Source: Lumbricus terrestris
Taxonomy: Eukaryota; Annelida; Clitellata; Crassiclitellata; Lumbricidae
Direction: 5' to 3'
Assembly (NCBI GenBank): GCA_949752735.1
Contig: OX457037.1
Location: 35,314,446-35,378,445 of the forward strand
Length of the DNA stretch: 64,000 nt
The translations under genes and the position numbers were made by a program. The notes below the pieces were generated by a model. The model was not told where the DNA came from, did no database searches, and saw nothing but the letters and a program-made list of their open reading frames with translations. How positions within the stretch are numbered: the stretch's first letter is position 1; each line of letters begins with the position of its first letter. Positions 12,403 through 23,292 of the stretch are shown piece after piece.

Positions 12403-13310
12403 GATGTGGGACCCGGCGTTGCCCGGGAAATTTTAGGTTTCGACACTACTCCTCTGGGGTGCCCGGCGTTGACCGCTAAATTTCGGGTTTTTGTCCACCC
12501 TCCACCCCACCCCGCTTTCCCCCAAAGAGCCAAACATGATCCGCCCCTGCAAGCGGGTGTGTGTGGTGACTATGGGTGGTGGCCCTGGTCGCTCTCTATC
12601 TCTAGCTGCAAGGTTTGAAGTGTAAACCTGTGAAACTGCGGGAGTAATATGACAATAGCGAATTTTCGTCTTTTCGTCCGCACGCAGGCCCCTGTGGTGA
12701 GAGAGATTCACCAACCCCTCCACTGGGTTGTTCTGGTGGTCAGTGACTGCGAAACCGTAGGCGTATAATTCAGGACAAACAAACACACATCCACATCTCC
12801 TTTCTTTGTGGTTTCTGCACTGCATGAGAGTGCCTATCAATAACTTGGTTGTAGATCTATACAATTAATTATTGCAGGCTGTCTGTTCTGTTAGTATAGT
12901 TAAGATTTCTGTGACTTGCGTTCTTGTGAATATTATTGTTTCAACCGCATAATTGTACACTGTAACCGGTTGCGGTTTGTCAACCGGATTGCTGAATAAA
13001 CGAAAATTATTATTATTATTATACATGACGTCATGCGAACTGTCGTCTGCGGATTAATGGCGACGCCATAGTTTATGTGCAACGGCAACATGGCTGATTA
13101 AATCTGTTAGGCGCTAACTACGCGTCGAATTAAAACGCTTATAGCTTGGGTTGTAAAGTGAATTGCGAGATGAAAATAGTCGCGTTGACCTAGAAATTTG
13201 CATAAGAATGAAATGCAAAATTTTCATCGCTCGAACGTCAACCGTTTCCGAGCCTTTCTTGGGACACCACGCATCCGGACATACATACAAACAGAAGAAC
13301 AATTAATTAT
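12403..13310 (+). repeat. Interspersed repeat with CCCGGCGTTGCCCGGG end
   Basis: It starts GATGTGGGACCCGGCGTTGC. A second degenerate end copy (GCCCGGCGTTGACCG) lies at 12462. The body matches 56400-56880 in reverse order (shared text around CAAACATGA, TATTGCAGG..GT and AATTAAAACGCT). An ATT run is at 13005-13020. Confidence 0.65.
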
Positions 13311-13433
13311 AGGCTACATAAGTCTTATCATGTAGATACAATGCAATACACAGACATGATGCAGAAGCTAACATGGACGAACAGCGAGAAGGTTTGCGGT
13401 GGTGCATGATGACCTTTGTTTGTTTGTATGTAT

Positions 13434-13642
13434 GTGCACTTGTTATAGCGCCCTTTAAAGCACACTACTCAGAGGCGCTCCCGACTGCAGAGTGGACACT
13501 GCATCGGAGTTTCACGCCGAATCGCTGAGCAATTGCGATTGAAGAACTTGCCCAAGGTCCCTACGCAGCGACTTGAGGTGGAATCGAACCTCGAACCTCC
13601 CGGCTTCAAGGCAACGACGCCACCACTACACCACCGCGTCCC
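13434..13642 (-). repeat. tRNA-derived SINE, best-kept copy
   Basis: On the minus strand: GACGCGGTGGTGTAGTGGTG (A-box region), GGTTCGAGGTTCGATTCC (B box), a CCTTGGGCAAGTTCTTC body and the tail GGGAGCGCCTCTGAGTAG...GCGCTATAACAAGTGCAC. The B box is intact, so polymerase III promotion of a parent copy is plausible. Confidence 0.8.
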
Positions 13643-13957
13643 TATGTATTTTGCCATAGGCCAGCAGGGCATCAGCGAATCCTTATATAGACAACGGGGC
13701 ATTGAAATCAAGAGGTGGCTGCAGAAGATTTGCATGAAAGCTTGTAATCAACCTGACGTAATTGAGTGGCAGAATCGTGGACAAATAACGTTGAGTGCGC
13801 ACAGTGCACGCTGCTTAATACGGTTGAACAGAAAGCTAGGAAATTTAAGTATGCCATTGCCTATGTAGCCTACATGTACCTCACGTTTTCCACCTTACAT
13901 TTTTCATATTTGTAATTTGTACAGCGCCTAAATGCGTTGTGTTTTTATAGCGGCCTA
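13643..13957. other. No gene seen
   Basis: Spacer between the SINE and the GC-rich block. The frame at 13533-13868 starts inside the SINE, so it is not a gene. Confidence 0.5.
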
Positions 13958-15190
13958 TGTTTTACTTATATTATTGTAGCGGAACTAGGTTTGGGCAATT
14001 AACACCAGGGACCGAACCCCAAACCCTAGTCCTGTCGGAATCGTCCGTCTGTGCAGTCCGGCGTCAACTGAAGATTGACGACTAGCCCGTCAGGCTTGAA
14101 ACTCATTTATTTACGACGTCAAAGAAGAAACTCGTACTGCAGTTCTCGTTCGACTTCTATAGCGCCAGCAATGTTCGGAGCAATGTTCGGAGCAATGTTC
14201 GGAGCACTACCGTCTCAAACCACTGCACTACTGTTCACCGCAATTGTCACTGTAGGACGCCGAGTCGTCTTCCTGTAGATCACCGCTGCCTCGCCAGCGC
14301 ACGCAGAGAGTCCGTGAAGCGGGTCGGGTTTCGAACCCGATCGTCGTCAGATGCAGAAGGTCGCCAAACCTTCCGTCCTCACCAGTCGGCAGCGTCGGCA
14401 GGTCCGGAGTCGAATCAGCAGTCGTTGGCGTGTAGATCACCGCTGCCTCGCCAGCGCACGCAGGGAGTCTGTGAGGCGGGTCGGGTTTCGAACCCGATCG
14501 TCGTCAGATGCGGAAGGTCGCCAAACCTTCCGTCCTCACCAGTCGGCAGCGTCGGCAGGTCCGGAGTCGAATCAGCAGTCGTTGGCGTGTAGTTCACCGC
14601 TGCCTCGCCAGCGCACGCAGAGTCCGTGAAGCGGGTCGGGTTTCGAACCCGATTCAGTGTCGTCGGCGTCGGAAGCTGAACCACTGCGCTCACCCGGTCG
14701 GAAGCGTTGGCAGATCCGGCGTTGAATCCTGCCCGTCGTGGCACAGCGACGATCACCGATCCTTCGGTCGTCCGTAGGCGTCGGGTTGCAGAAGAGCACG
14801 ACCGCAGGTCAAGAATCGAACCCGAGTCGACAGTGTTGCACCGCAAAGGCCTCCAAGCCTTTCGTCGTCGGCAGGCGCTGAATTTCGGCAGCGTCGTCAA
14901 ATCGTCGTCCTGCTCTCCAAAGCGTTTTTCCTCAGACGATTTCCTGCTGACTGCACCGCGATTCGATCCCGCAACGCTCGACCGACTCGTCTTTCCACTG
15001 TGTCACGGCGATTCACTGACTGTTTCTTCCGATCACTGTGTTCCTCGAAGACTGACGGCGGCTGATACGACGACTGACGGCTCTCGATCGATGACTGACG
15101 GCGGCTGACTCGAAGACTGTTTCCTTCGATGACTGACGTTCGATGACTGACTCTCGAAGACTGTTTCCTTCGATGACTGACTGCGGCTGC
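13958..15190. repeat. GC-rich, CpG-dense block with tRNA-B-box-like palindromes
   Basis: In sharp contrast to its AT-rich surroundings this block is rich in CG dinucleotides. It repeatedly contains CGGGTTTCGAACCCGA-type words, i.e. a T-arm/B-box-like GGTTCGAA in both orientations, and 'ATCGAACCCGAGTCGA' variants. On the minus strand, 14640-14700 has an A-box-like GAGCGCAGTGGTTCAGC about 35 bp before GGGTTCGAAACCC. No segment folds as a normal tRNA by eye. The right end (15060-15180) degrades into GACTGAC/TCGATGACTG runs. Confidence 0.6.
14275..14745. repeat. 157-bp tandem repeat, three units
   Basis: GTAGATCACCGCTGCCTCGC begins at 14275 and 14432, and GTAGTTCACCGCTGCCTCGC at 14589: exact 157-bp spacing. 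Units 1 and 2 are near identical. Unit 3 diverges after its GGGTTTCGAACCCGA core. A 13-bp triplet (AGCAATGTTCGG) repeats three times just upstream at 14167-14205. Confidence 0.9.
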
Positions 15191-15232
15191 GCGCACACGT
15201 ACTTATGTGTCACGAGGCCACGCCCAGTACAT

Positions 15233-15414
15233 GTAGACATAGGCTAGAGGTAGACATGGGCTAGGTAGACATAGGCTAGGTAGACACAGGCTAGAGGTAG
15301 ACATGGGCTAGGTAGACATGGGCTAGGTAGACATAGGCTAGGTAGACATAGGCTAGGTAGACACAGGCTAGGTAGACATAGGCTAGAAGTAGACATAGGC
15401 TAGGTAGACACAGG
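15233..15414. repeat. 15-bp minisatellite (GTAGACATAGGCTAG)n
   Basis: About 12 units. Variants include CATGGG and CACAGG, and some units are 17 bp with an extra AG (CTAGAGGTAGAC). Confidence 0.9.
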
Positions 15415-15689
15415 TACCCAGGCGGACACGGGGACGGTCATTCAAATAAAAATTAAACCCCATGACCCTGATTTCCAACATTATTATTATTATTATTATT
15501 ATAATATTATGACATAAATTTATTACGCGCGCAAGGTCACACCAAAGTGTGAATCTGAGGCGCGGATAGTTAGCCGCCAGAAGAAGATGCAGTTAAAGGT
15601 CCATGTGCTTGAAGGTCAAAGAGAAATAGTGAAATATGTTCATCTAATGGATCGTAGGATTGCAACGGATTCATTGTTTAGGCAAAGAA
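15415..15689. other. No gene seen; ATT run
   Basis: Contains (ATT)n at 15480-15500 and ordinary sequence leading into the start of duplication copy B. Confidence 0.5.
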
Positions 15690-16182
15690 GTTTATCAAGA
15701 GCACAGCAAACAAAGCATAAATCGGGAATAGGCCTACTCTCACAAATTCGTGAAGTGGCGGGAAACTCACTGCAGACATACGGTCACGTGTCTATAAAGT
15801 GGACGTCAAATTCGCCTTAAAGCAGTAGTATGCCAAACAAATTTCTGCCCGTGGTAACGGCCTCTGTTGTCATAGACCCTGGTCAAATCGGATCCATCCA
15901 TCCTTAAAGCAGAATTTTCGCAGTACACACATAGGCTACACGCACAGCCATACAGACCGTATAATGTCAACCGAATCTATAATTCGCTGCATTGCGGTTC
16001 GCGATTCCATCGGCCATAGGCTATGTGTAAATTGTGTATGCTCAGTTGCTCAGTTGCTCAATGCTCAGTCCAGATTATACGGGACGACAGAGTTTATCAC
16101 CTTCTATATTTAGAAATTTTAGAGGAATAATATTATACAGGCTATATAAATATACATTTCTTCACATAATTAATTGTATATG

Positions 16183-16500
16183 TGTGTGTGTGTGCTTGTG
16201 TGTGTTTGTGCGCGCGTGCAGGTGTGTGCGCGCGCGTGCAGGTGTGTGTTTGTGAGTGGGAGAGGGGCGTGGGTGCGTGGGTGTGTGTGGGTTTGGGTGG
16301 TTGGGTGGGTGTGTGGGTGGGTGTGAAGTGTGGTCGCAAGTTCGAATCTACCTCAAGCCACTGCGTATCTACAGCGACCCTGGATAAGTTGCTAAGCCAC
16401 AATTGCGTGTGACGAAGGCAACAGGAAGCCACCTCACTCATCTCATCCCCGGTTGGCATAAAAGCCAAAGAGCCTGCATTCGGTCAGATAGCGCATCATA
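16183..16500 (+). repeat. GT-rich tract and tRNA-like SINE fragment (copy B)
   Basis: Counterpart of 573-795. The GT tract differs in length and in GC-alternating words (GTGCGCGCGTGCAGGTGTGT twice). The B-box word GTTCGAATC is at 16341. Confidence 0.5.
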
Positions 16501-16526
16501 TATATATATTATATATATATATACAT

Positions 16527-17045
16527 ACATACTAGCTGTGATACCCGGCGTTGCCCGGGAAATTTAGATTTTTGTCCCCAAACCCAGCTCCACCTGCCCC
16601 TGTGGGGCGGGTTAGCCGCCCATTTAGGGCTTGTAAATGGCAATTTATGCCTCTCTGCTTAGAAGGTCTTCCCAATTCTGCTGGTTAAGCTCGTGTCTGC
16701 ATGGGCTCCTCTTAGTATATAATTATACTCCTTGGGCGAAGGCATTTATCTTTTCCCAGGGCTGTTGCGCTGAGAGCGCTCGAGTTTCATGCTCAGCTTT
16801 GGCGAAAAATGACTTCAAATGACCAAGGCAATTATTGCAAAACGATTACAGTAATTATGGCGTCGTGTATACTTCAGCGATGGCGTAAGTAACACTGCGA
16901 AATTTAAAATTGTCTATATCTCAGGATTTAAAGTGAATAAAAAGATGAAAATAGCACTACTGGTTAATTCTGATGAACGTCTATGTATAATTGTATATGC
17001 AATGTGTCAGGTCAGTAGCTGCAAAACTGCGAGCGTGCATTCTGG
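16527..17045 (+). repeat. Interspersed repeat with CCCGGCGTTGCCCGGG end (copy B)
   Basis: Counterpart of 869-1390, with base changes and small indels throughout. It is clearly more diverged than the right half of the duplication. Confidence 0.6.
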
Positions 17046-17048
17046 ACA

Positions 17049-17175
17049 ACTCCGCCACTGGTTGCACTCTGCCAGTGCCAGTCCCAAGCTTGGATAAAGG
17101 AGGAGGGCGTCGCTAATGGTCTTTGTTACCACAAAGTGACGTTAAACTGCAAATACGCCGACGCATTCTGGACAA
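17049..17175. mobile_element. 127-bp insertion with 13-bp flanking duplication (copy B only)
   Basis: GCATTCTGGACAA occurs at 17036-17048 and again at 17163-17175. Copy A has it once, followed directly by AGTCACATAC (about 1368). The inserted text includes GCCAGTCCCAAGCTTGGATAA and AGGAGGAGGGCGTC, words I associate with 3' ends of widespread retroelements. A 13-bp duplication fits target-primed reverse transcription of a short 5'-truncated retroelement. Confidence 0.65.
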
Positions 17176-17352
17176 AGTCACATATATACACATAATATCC
17201 ACATCCTTTCTTATAGATGCAGATATAGAATTATATAATATGTGTAGGCTATATATAGTCTAGGCGTATTCGAATGACCATAATTATAGGCTACATAAGT
17301 ATGCATTTACGTTCATATTTTGCGCATTACAATTGTATTAATTGCATTAAAT

Positions 17353-17655
17353 CCATAATTTTATCATAGCGCCTTTCTCAGTGAACACTAATCAGGGGCG
17401 CTCCCAGAGCGAGAGACCAAGAGAGAGAAAAAGAAATGGTATACGCTATTGCGACAGCGAAACGAGACATTTGGCCAATCAGTTAACAAAGAGGAAGCTG
17501 GTATACTACAGCGCATAGGATCAATGGAAGCAAAGGCCCGCGTTTTAGCCATGGCAGTCCTAGCACGCGGGACAAAGAGATCATGCCAATCAAAGGAGCG
17601 AGGCGTGCGAAGAGAAGTGGCCGAGGTCGGCAGACTAATGAGGTCCCACATACAT
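17353..17655 (-). pseudogene. CR1-like LINE reverse-transcriptase C-terminal fragment
   Basis: The minus-strand frame (17388-17651, 87 codons) aligns with the C-terminal ~80 residues of the LINE protein at 43017-44249: DLFVPRARTAM / DLFVPRSRTSL, then TRAF / HRAF, an IDP / VGP block, and VSFRC / ASFRC before the stop. The conserved I/LWN motif after G/DP is lost here. It is a fossil: no catalytic domain remains and the fragment is 5'-truncated. A less intact copy lies at 1558-1870. Confidence 0.65.
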
Positions 17656-17961
17656 TGTGGATATATACTTGGGAGCTCGACCAGTATTGTAGAGGTCCAT
17701 GCAGTTCGTGAGCAGTTTATCAGTTTCTGCCGGCATTCTAGATGTACCTGAACGTTTCTTATAACTATACGCTATACATAATTACGTATGAAATTTTCAA
17801 AAACGACTAACCGTGGAGTTGTAAAGACTAAAGAACGTAGTGTTCGAAAGGAACAGTAGGCCTATGTCGTATAATAGTAGGCCAGTAGGCCCTACTCGTT
17901 CTCGTCTTTTACACGGTGCATTGCGAAGGATTTGGTGCAGCTCGTTTTGGAAGTATATATA

Positions 17962-18943
17962 CAGGGTGGGCCAGCATAAATGTCCCGACTTTGCACGCGT
18001 ATAACTTCGCCAATTTTTAACATTTATTTATACTTAGTGCATCAAATTAAAGGTATTTCACTCTAGTATTAACTCTAAAAAAGTCGAACTGATACTGGTT
18101 TAGGTTTTAATTATATGCCCGGAACAGCGCTAGCTACCATATTTTGCTGTCATTTGTGACGCAATCTGGCGCCGTTGACAGACGATGATCGCGTTTCGTT
18201 CTTAATTTTACGAACCGATAATAGATTTAATTCGTTTGAAATGATTAACGAATATTATAACAGAGGATGGAATAAACAATACCTTGTATTATCTGCTACG
18301 AAAAATTGATAAAACAGGACTTTCTACTCGCAAACCATGGGAATCGGAGCGCACGGCGCTCACATCCGCTAACATTTCTCGTGTGTCCGCGTACATTTGC
18401 AGTCAAGACAATGACCAGGGCAGGCCCTGCAGCAAATTCAGCGCAAAACAGGCCGTCTTAGAAGCACTGAATAACGTATTGGATAAGATTATAGAACTAA
18501 AGTTAAAGTAATTTGTCGACGAGAAGTCCAGCGAACTCTCCAGCTATTACGCAAAGAAACGGCTGGCAGCGTGCAAGCGCCTGAAGCAGCGCATGGCAGT
18601 GCACGGCTGTTGGCAAAATTGAAAGGACGTGGTTTTGCGATTAGAAGATATTCATGGTAGGGACCCTACAAACACCCAAAATGATCGTGTCTACGCGCGT
18701 TTTAGCAAAAAACGATAGAATTTCTAGGGGAAACGGCGTCATAATGCGTCAGTAATGACAAAAAATGGTAGCTAGCGCTGTTCCAAGTATATAATTAAAA
18801 CCTAAACTGGTATCAGTTCGACTTTTTTAGAGTTAATACTAGAGTGAAATACCTCTAATTTGATGCATAAAGCATAAATAAATGTTAAAAATTGGCGAAG
18901 TTATACGCGTGCAAAGTCGGGACATTTATGCTGGCCCACCCTG
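17962..18943 (+). mobile_element. 982-bp IS630/Tc1/mariner-like element (copy B only)
   Basis: Termini are CAGGGTGGGCCAGCATAAAT and its inverse. The inverted ends extend about 180 bp (to ~18140 and from ~18770) and are flanked by TA. The interior frame at 18284-18511 reads like the helix-turn-helix N-terminus of such transposases (YLLRKIDKTGLSTRKP, then TSANI..VSAYICSQDND). Further down, GRGFAIRRYS is followed by a stop. No catalytic DDE core is intact, so it is non-autonomous. Copy A lacks it near 2625, though a 13-bp difference there makes the empty site imperfect. Confidence 0.75.
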
Positions 18944-19081
18944 TATATAGCCAATAGATCTAACGTAAAAACCGAGGGTGGCCTATAAATGGGCCTAGGC
19001 CTCTAGTATAGACCTATATCTAATTGACTGCTTACTTTATAGAGCGCCGTGTCAATAGACTAATTCACGATCGATGTTTAG

Positions 19082-19977
19082 ACTACCCATGCACCGTTTT
19101 TGTGACGATTCAAAAACGTAACGCAACAAAAAGTAGTAAAAACACGATTTTATTAACAAGATGACAATCACGTTGGCAAATAAGGAATCTGTCAGATCAA
19201 TAATTTTGCTATTAAAGCAATGAAATTCAAATTTCTAAAAAATGATAATGGTAAAAAGGGTCAATGACAGATAAAATGTGTTTTCAGACACCTCTTCAGC
19301 AAGATCCTGGAGATATAAGGCTATGAGAAACGTTTACTCTGATAAACACTGAGAGCGAAAAAAGTAAGAGTTAGGGTCAGGAGAGTTAAGAGAGTTTCCG
19401 TAAAATGAAAGGAGATCGGTTCAATGTTGATTGTTCTGGTTTCATTGAGAAAGCCAATGGTCCTAAGTCTCCGGATATGAACCGGATGGATTGATAATCA
19501 ATTGCGGAGAGCTATGCTGGAGAAATATCCCAATCTGCAAACAAAACCAAGAGCAGTAAGAGAATTGATGAGCGCATTGAAATTGATATGGGAAGATTTG
19601 CCTTTGGAACGCATCAACAGGGCCATCAAGAACTTTGCAAATAGACTCAAAAGAAGTTTTGGCACTGGTCGTGGGTACATTGAACACACGTTGTGAAGCA
19701 CTATCAAGTTTATTTGACAAGAGTTATTTGAGATGTGACTTACCAAAATCTTTTTTGTTACTTTTTGTTGCGTTTTGTTTTTGAATCGACAAAAACCGGT
19801 GGGTGGCCTCACTAAAAGTGATATAACTTTTGTTCTGTTTGAAATATTTTGATGAAATCTGGCCAGCATATGTAAGTATGAATTGTCTATAAGACTGTTA
19901 AATTTCATTTCGAAACTCTTACTTTGGTCAAGATATTGGCAAAAACCGTAGGGGTGGGGTCTTTTTGACCCACCCTG
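19082..19977 (-). mobile_element. Degenerate IS630/Tc1/mariner element(s), copy B only
   Basis: The right terminus reads (minus strand) CAGGGTGGGTCAAAAAGACC, flanked by TATA. An internal inverted pair (about 19094-19150 and 19740-19797, around ACGCAACAAAAAGTA) may mark a second element nested with it. On the plus strand, 19467-19700 encodes SPDMNRMD, then after a frame change IDNQLRRAMLEKYPN and ..IW.DLPLERINRAIKNF. This is the third-aspartate region of IS630-superfamily transposases (family signature SPDLNPxD). It is broken by a frameshift and a stop. Confidence 0.65.
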
Positions 19978-20745
19978 TATATATAACCCGAGTGAAATGG
20001 TTGCCAGAATTATAAGCCAGGCATAAAATAATCATAGTCCGCAGCTGCGAACGTATATAGCCTATGACTATACAGTTTGATACAGCGCTCATGAATAGGT
20101 TGGTGCCCTGCGCTTAGTCGTAGAGTAGGCCTATCGAATACAATCATTACATTTAAGCAGGCCCGTCGATGCAGAGGGCAAATGCTCAAGTCCGGGACTT
20201 AACGATTGTTAGGCGGACCGGGCTGGGTATAGTTATAGACCTAAATGCAACGTTTATATGATTTATGTCTTTATGTATTAATAGAGGTCTATATAATATT
20301 ACTGACACTTCTAAGCCTAACGACAACCAGCTTAAGCTTCAAGTTAACAACTGAATAAAATCCTATTTCTATATAGGGGCCTAATATTATTATTTCTTAT
20401 ATAAATATTGTATCGTAGGTCGCATTCGCACCATTTCAATTTGCATCTAAAAATGCACTTTCTCATAAAGATATAATTATATGCGATGTTTCTTGGTTCG
20501 GTGACTGCAATCATGCCTATATGCGTTATATATAATTATGTTCTGGAATTCTCTCATCGACTCTGCATTTAAGATTGTAGTGTCGTGTATTAATGTAGGC
20601 CTGTCACAGTAATGTCTTATAAGACTTTAGAATACTTAACCGTTTTGACAGAAGAAGATGATTTCAAATGAGGAAAACGTGTGAATTACGTATGTGAATG
20701 AAGAATGACTCTAAAAGCGTCAATGTATACGTGAATGAACCGACT
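19978..20745. other. No gene seen; sequence private to copy B
   Basis: AT-rich sequence with many AGGCCTA words. No counterpart in copy A, where the (TTGA)n-tailed fragment occupies the equivalent place. No coding or structural RNA signal recognised. Confidence 0.5.
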
Positions 20746-21299
20746 TGCATTCAAAAGCCTGATTGCAAATTATAAGCTTATAACCCCTTTCATAAACAAT
20801 TGGAACGGGTGCTTAATGTCTAGTGTGCAAACTCCACATACAGCTCATTTTCGCACAATGCCGTATTTATCGTATACAGGAGAAATTATAAAGCGCCCCG
20901 TACAGTATACTATCTATTCAGAGGCGCTATCAGGAATAGAAACAAAGTCTCATATTGCAATTTGCAAGTACCGTATTCAAACAAACACAGTCCATCATCT
21001 CGATTCTTCAGATTTAGCTATAGGCTCTATACCGTTGATAGGACAACGATTCATAAAGATTAAACATTGATCATTGTTCAAAAAGTGAGTAAGATCTTAC
21101 CGATTGGTGGCTGCAATGAAGTACTGATATCTTCAGATAATGTGGCGACAACTAGTTGTCGCATAGGCGAAAATTAAATTGTTGCGTCTGTCGCAACGCA
21201 TGCATCCACCACGGCATGTAGTTTCGAATGTGACCTAAACCCGACGAGGCTGGACTGTTGTGTGAGGATGAGCGATGGTGGGCAAGAGAGAGAACGCAT

Positions 21300-21402
21300 T
21301 CAGCAGCAGCAGCCGAAGCAGCAGCAGAAGCAGTAGCAGAAGCAGCAGCGGCAGAAACAGCAACAGCAGCAGCAGCAGTAGAAGCAGCAGCAGCAGAAGC
21401 AG
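21300..21402. repeat. Imperfect CAG tract (copy B)
   Basis: Counterpart of 3597-3692, with more CAGAAG and CGGCAG interruptions and no long pure run. Confidence 0.9.
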
Positions 21403-21420
21403 CGACACACACGGTAGTCT

Positions 21421-21726
21421 CATGGGCGGAGACCTAGGGGGGGACAGCGGGGGACGGTCCCCTTCAATAAAAGTGTTGAGGGGGACGGTCCATGCATTTG
21501 TCCCCCCCAGTGTTTGAGCGTCAAGACTTTTTGGCGGCGAAAATAGAAAATTTGGTCAAGATTTTGGCCGGATGACTAAAAAAAAAAAAAAAAAAAAGGT
21601 CGTCAACTTTTTCGGCGGAGAAAATACAATTTTTTTCCCAGATTTCGCCGGTCGTCAGAAATTTTTCGGAAAATCTCGCGTCTTTCCGTCCCCCCCCCCA
21701 ATTCTCGGCCCAGGTCTCCGCCTATG
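21421..21726. mobile_element. 306-bp hAT-like MITE with 8-bp target duplication (copy B only)
   Basis: GGTAGTCT is at 21413-21420 and again at 21727-21734. Copy A has it once (3710-3717) with otherwise continuous flanks. Ends CATGGGCGGAGACCT and AGGTCTCCGCCTATG are inverted repeats. The interior is C/G/A-homopolymer rich (poly-A at 21580-21597). The 8-bp duplication is diagnostic of the hAT superfamily. Confidence 0.88.
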
Positions 21727-21889
21727 GGTAGTCTATGTATATTATGCAACTATTCTGGCCTTTCCTTCCCTGTCTACGACCTTCCTGCCTCCTGTTAGCG
21801 TCCGTCCTTCTCCCCAGCTAAATCATCAGTGGCTGTTGAGCTTGGTGTCACAGCAGGATGAAGCGATTTCTATATAACGCCTGCATGTA

Positions 21890-23292
21890 CAGGGTGGCTC
21901 AAAAAAAAACGTACCACCGGGGAAAATGCGATATCTTCGCCGCCGATTGAACTTTTTCTGCGAAAATATCCCAATTTGTAGGAGAATGAATTTCCAACAA
22001 TCCCTGAAAGTTTCATTTGAAACTTTTCATGTTTGCAAAAGTTACAGCTGTTCAAACTTAAAATTTCGTTTTTTCAAATATCCGCGGAAAATTTACGTCA
22101 CTTGTAGATTTCCATGTCATATGATATCACTTTTCCCTACGACCTCAGCATTCGGTTTTGCAGTTTATTGTAAGGTATAATGAGAGTGTCCACTCTCTGC
22201 CTTAACACAAGCTCAAATTCTTTTTGTGAAGCTTAGTATGGCCTTGTTGGTCGGGTCCTGCGGCAACTGACCCCACATTAGCAGCAAGACTTGCTTCAGC
22301 TGGCCAATGTTCTCCAACTTGGGATTAAATGTCTTGCAGCGTTCCAGCATAGCTCCCCAGACGTGATAAACAAGAGGGTTAAGGTCTGGCGAGTTTGTAA
22401 ATCATCTTTGCCAATGCATTTACTTCAGTTGATGTCAATAAGGTAGCGCCATCATAATCAACCTTGCCGTGCGAGCAAGCAGGCGCACTGTCCTGCTGCA
22501 TAATAAAACCAGATGTTAGAGCATACCTGGTCTTCAATGAGTCTGGGTAAGCGAGTTCAATGATGAGTTTGACATCTAACCTACTGAATGGGATTAATTG
22601 CAGTCTTTTCTTGCAGCCGCAACACACGCCGGCATATCTGATGCCGAAACCACGATTTGCTTTGCAAACTTGACCTTTCGATTACCAAGCGAATTTCGTG
22701 AAAATCGCGCTTTTTCCGTCAGATCAAGCGACCACTTCCTGCCTCTCTTCCGACATCTGATCTTCGTTACATAAACCCGTTTGCAGATAGTCTTCAATGT
22801 GCTCAGGCTCCACTTTTCACTGGGTATTTTGCTATGATCACGCGATGTCTCAGTCTCTGTTCATGCAAAGTCCGAGTTCCCATTTTATCTTTTGCAGAAA
22901 CTTTGCCCATGACGTTCATTGTTTGGGTTCACCAATTGAGACCTTAATCTATAAAATATCACCAAATACCAGCAGATTGCTTCATAAACAGCTTCTTTAC
23001 AGCTCATAGTGAGGTCGTATGACATCATCATCAATGTGTGTGTGTTGTAATTTGCCAAACATCCTAATGAAATCACTTGTATTGGAGCATGATTCTCCGG
23101 ATAATTGAAAAAACGAAATTTTAAGTTTGAACAGCTGTAACTTTTGCAAACATGAAAAGTTTCAAATGAAACTTTCAGGGATTGTTGTATATTCATTCCC
23201 CTTCAAATTGTGAAATTTTCGCAGAAAAACCCCAATCGGCTGCGAAGATATCGCATTTTCCCCGGTGGTACGTTTTTTTTTGAGCCACCCTG
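21890..23292 (-). mobile_element. 1403-bp IS630/Tc1/mariner transposon relic (copy B only)
   Basis: Starts CAGGGTGGCTCAAAAAAAAA and ends with its inverse. The inverted ends are about 200 bp, with TA at 21888-21889 and 23293-23294. Copy A shows the clean empty site with one TA (3871-3872). On the minus strand a transposase can be followed in pieces: an N-terminal part at 22594-22797 (WSLDLTEKARFSR), a second-aspartate block IMQQDSAPACSHGKV at about 22460-22510, then, after a frameshift, SPDLNPLVYHVWGAMLERC at about 22335-22390 and QLPQDPTNKAILSFTKRI. These are the DDE/D hallmarks. Frameshifts make it inactive. Confidence 0.85.

Noticed and set aside
13958..15120. Cluster of real tRNA genes
   Set aside because: GGTTCGAA words are present, but I could not find acceptor stems, anticodon loops or proper spacing. 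Called B-box-like only.
14314..15196. Several overlapping frames of 90-161 codons in the GC-rich block
   Set aside because: High GC with few stops opens all frames, and the sequence is tandemly repeated. No domain was recognised.
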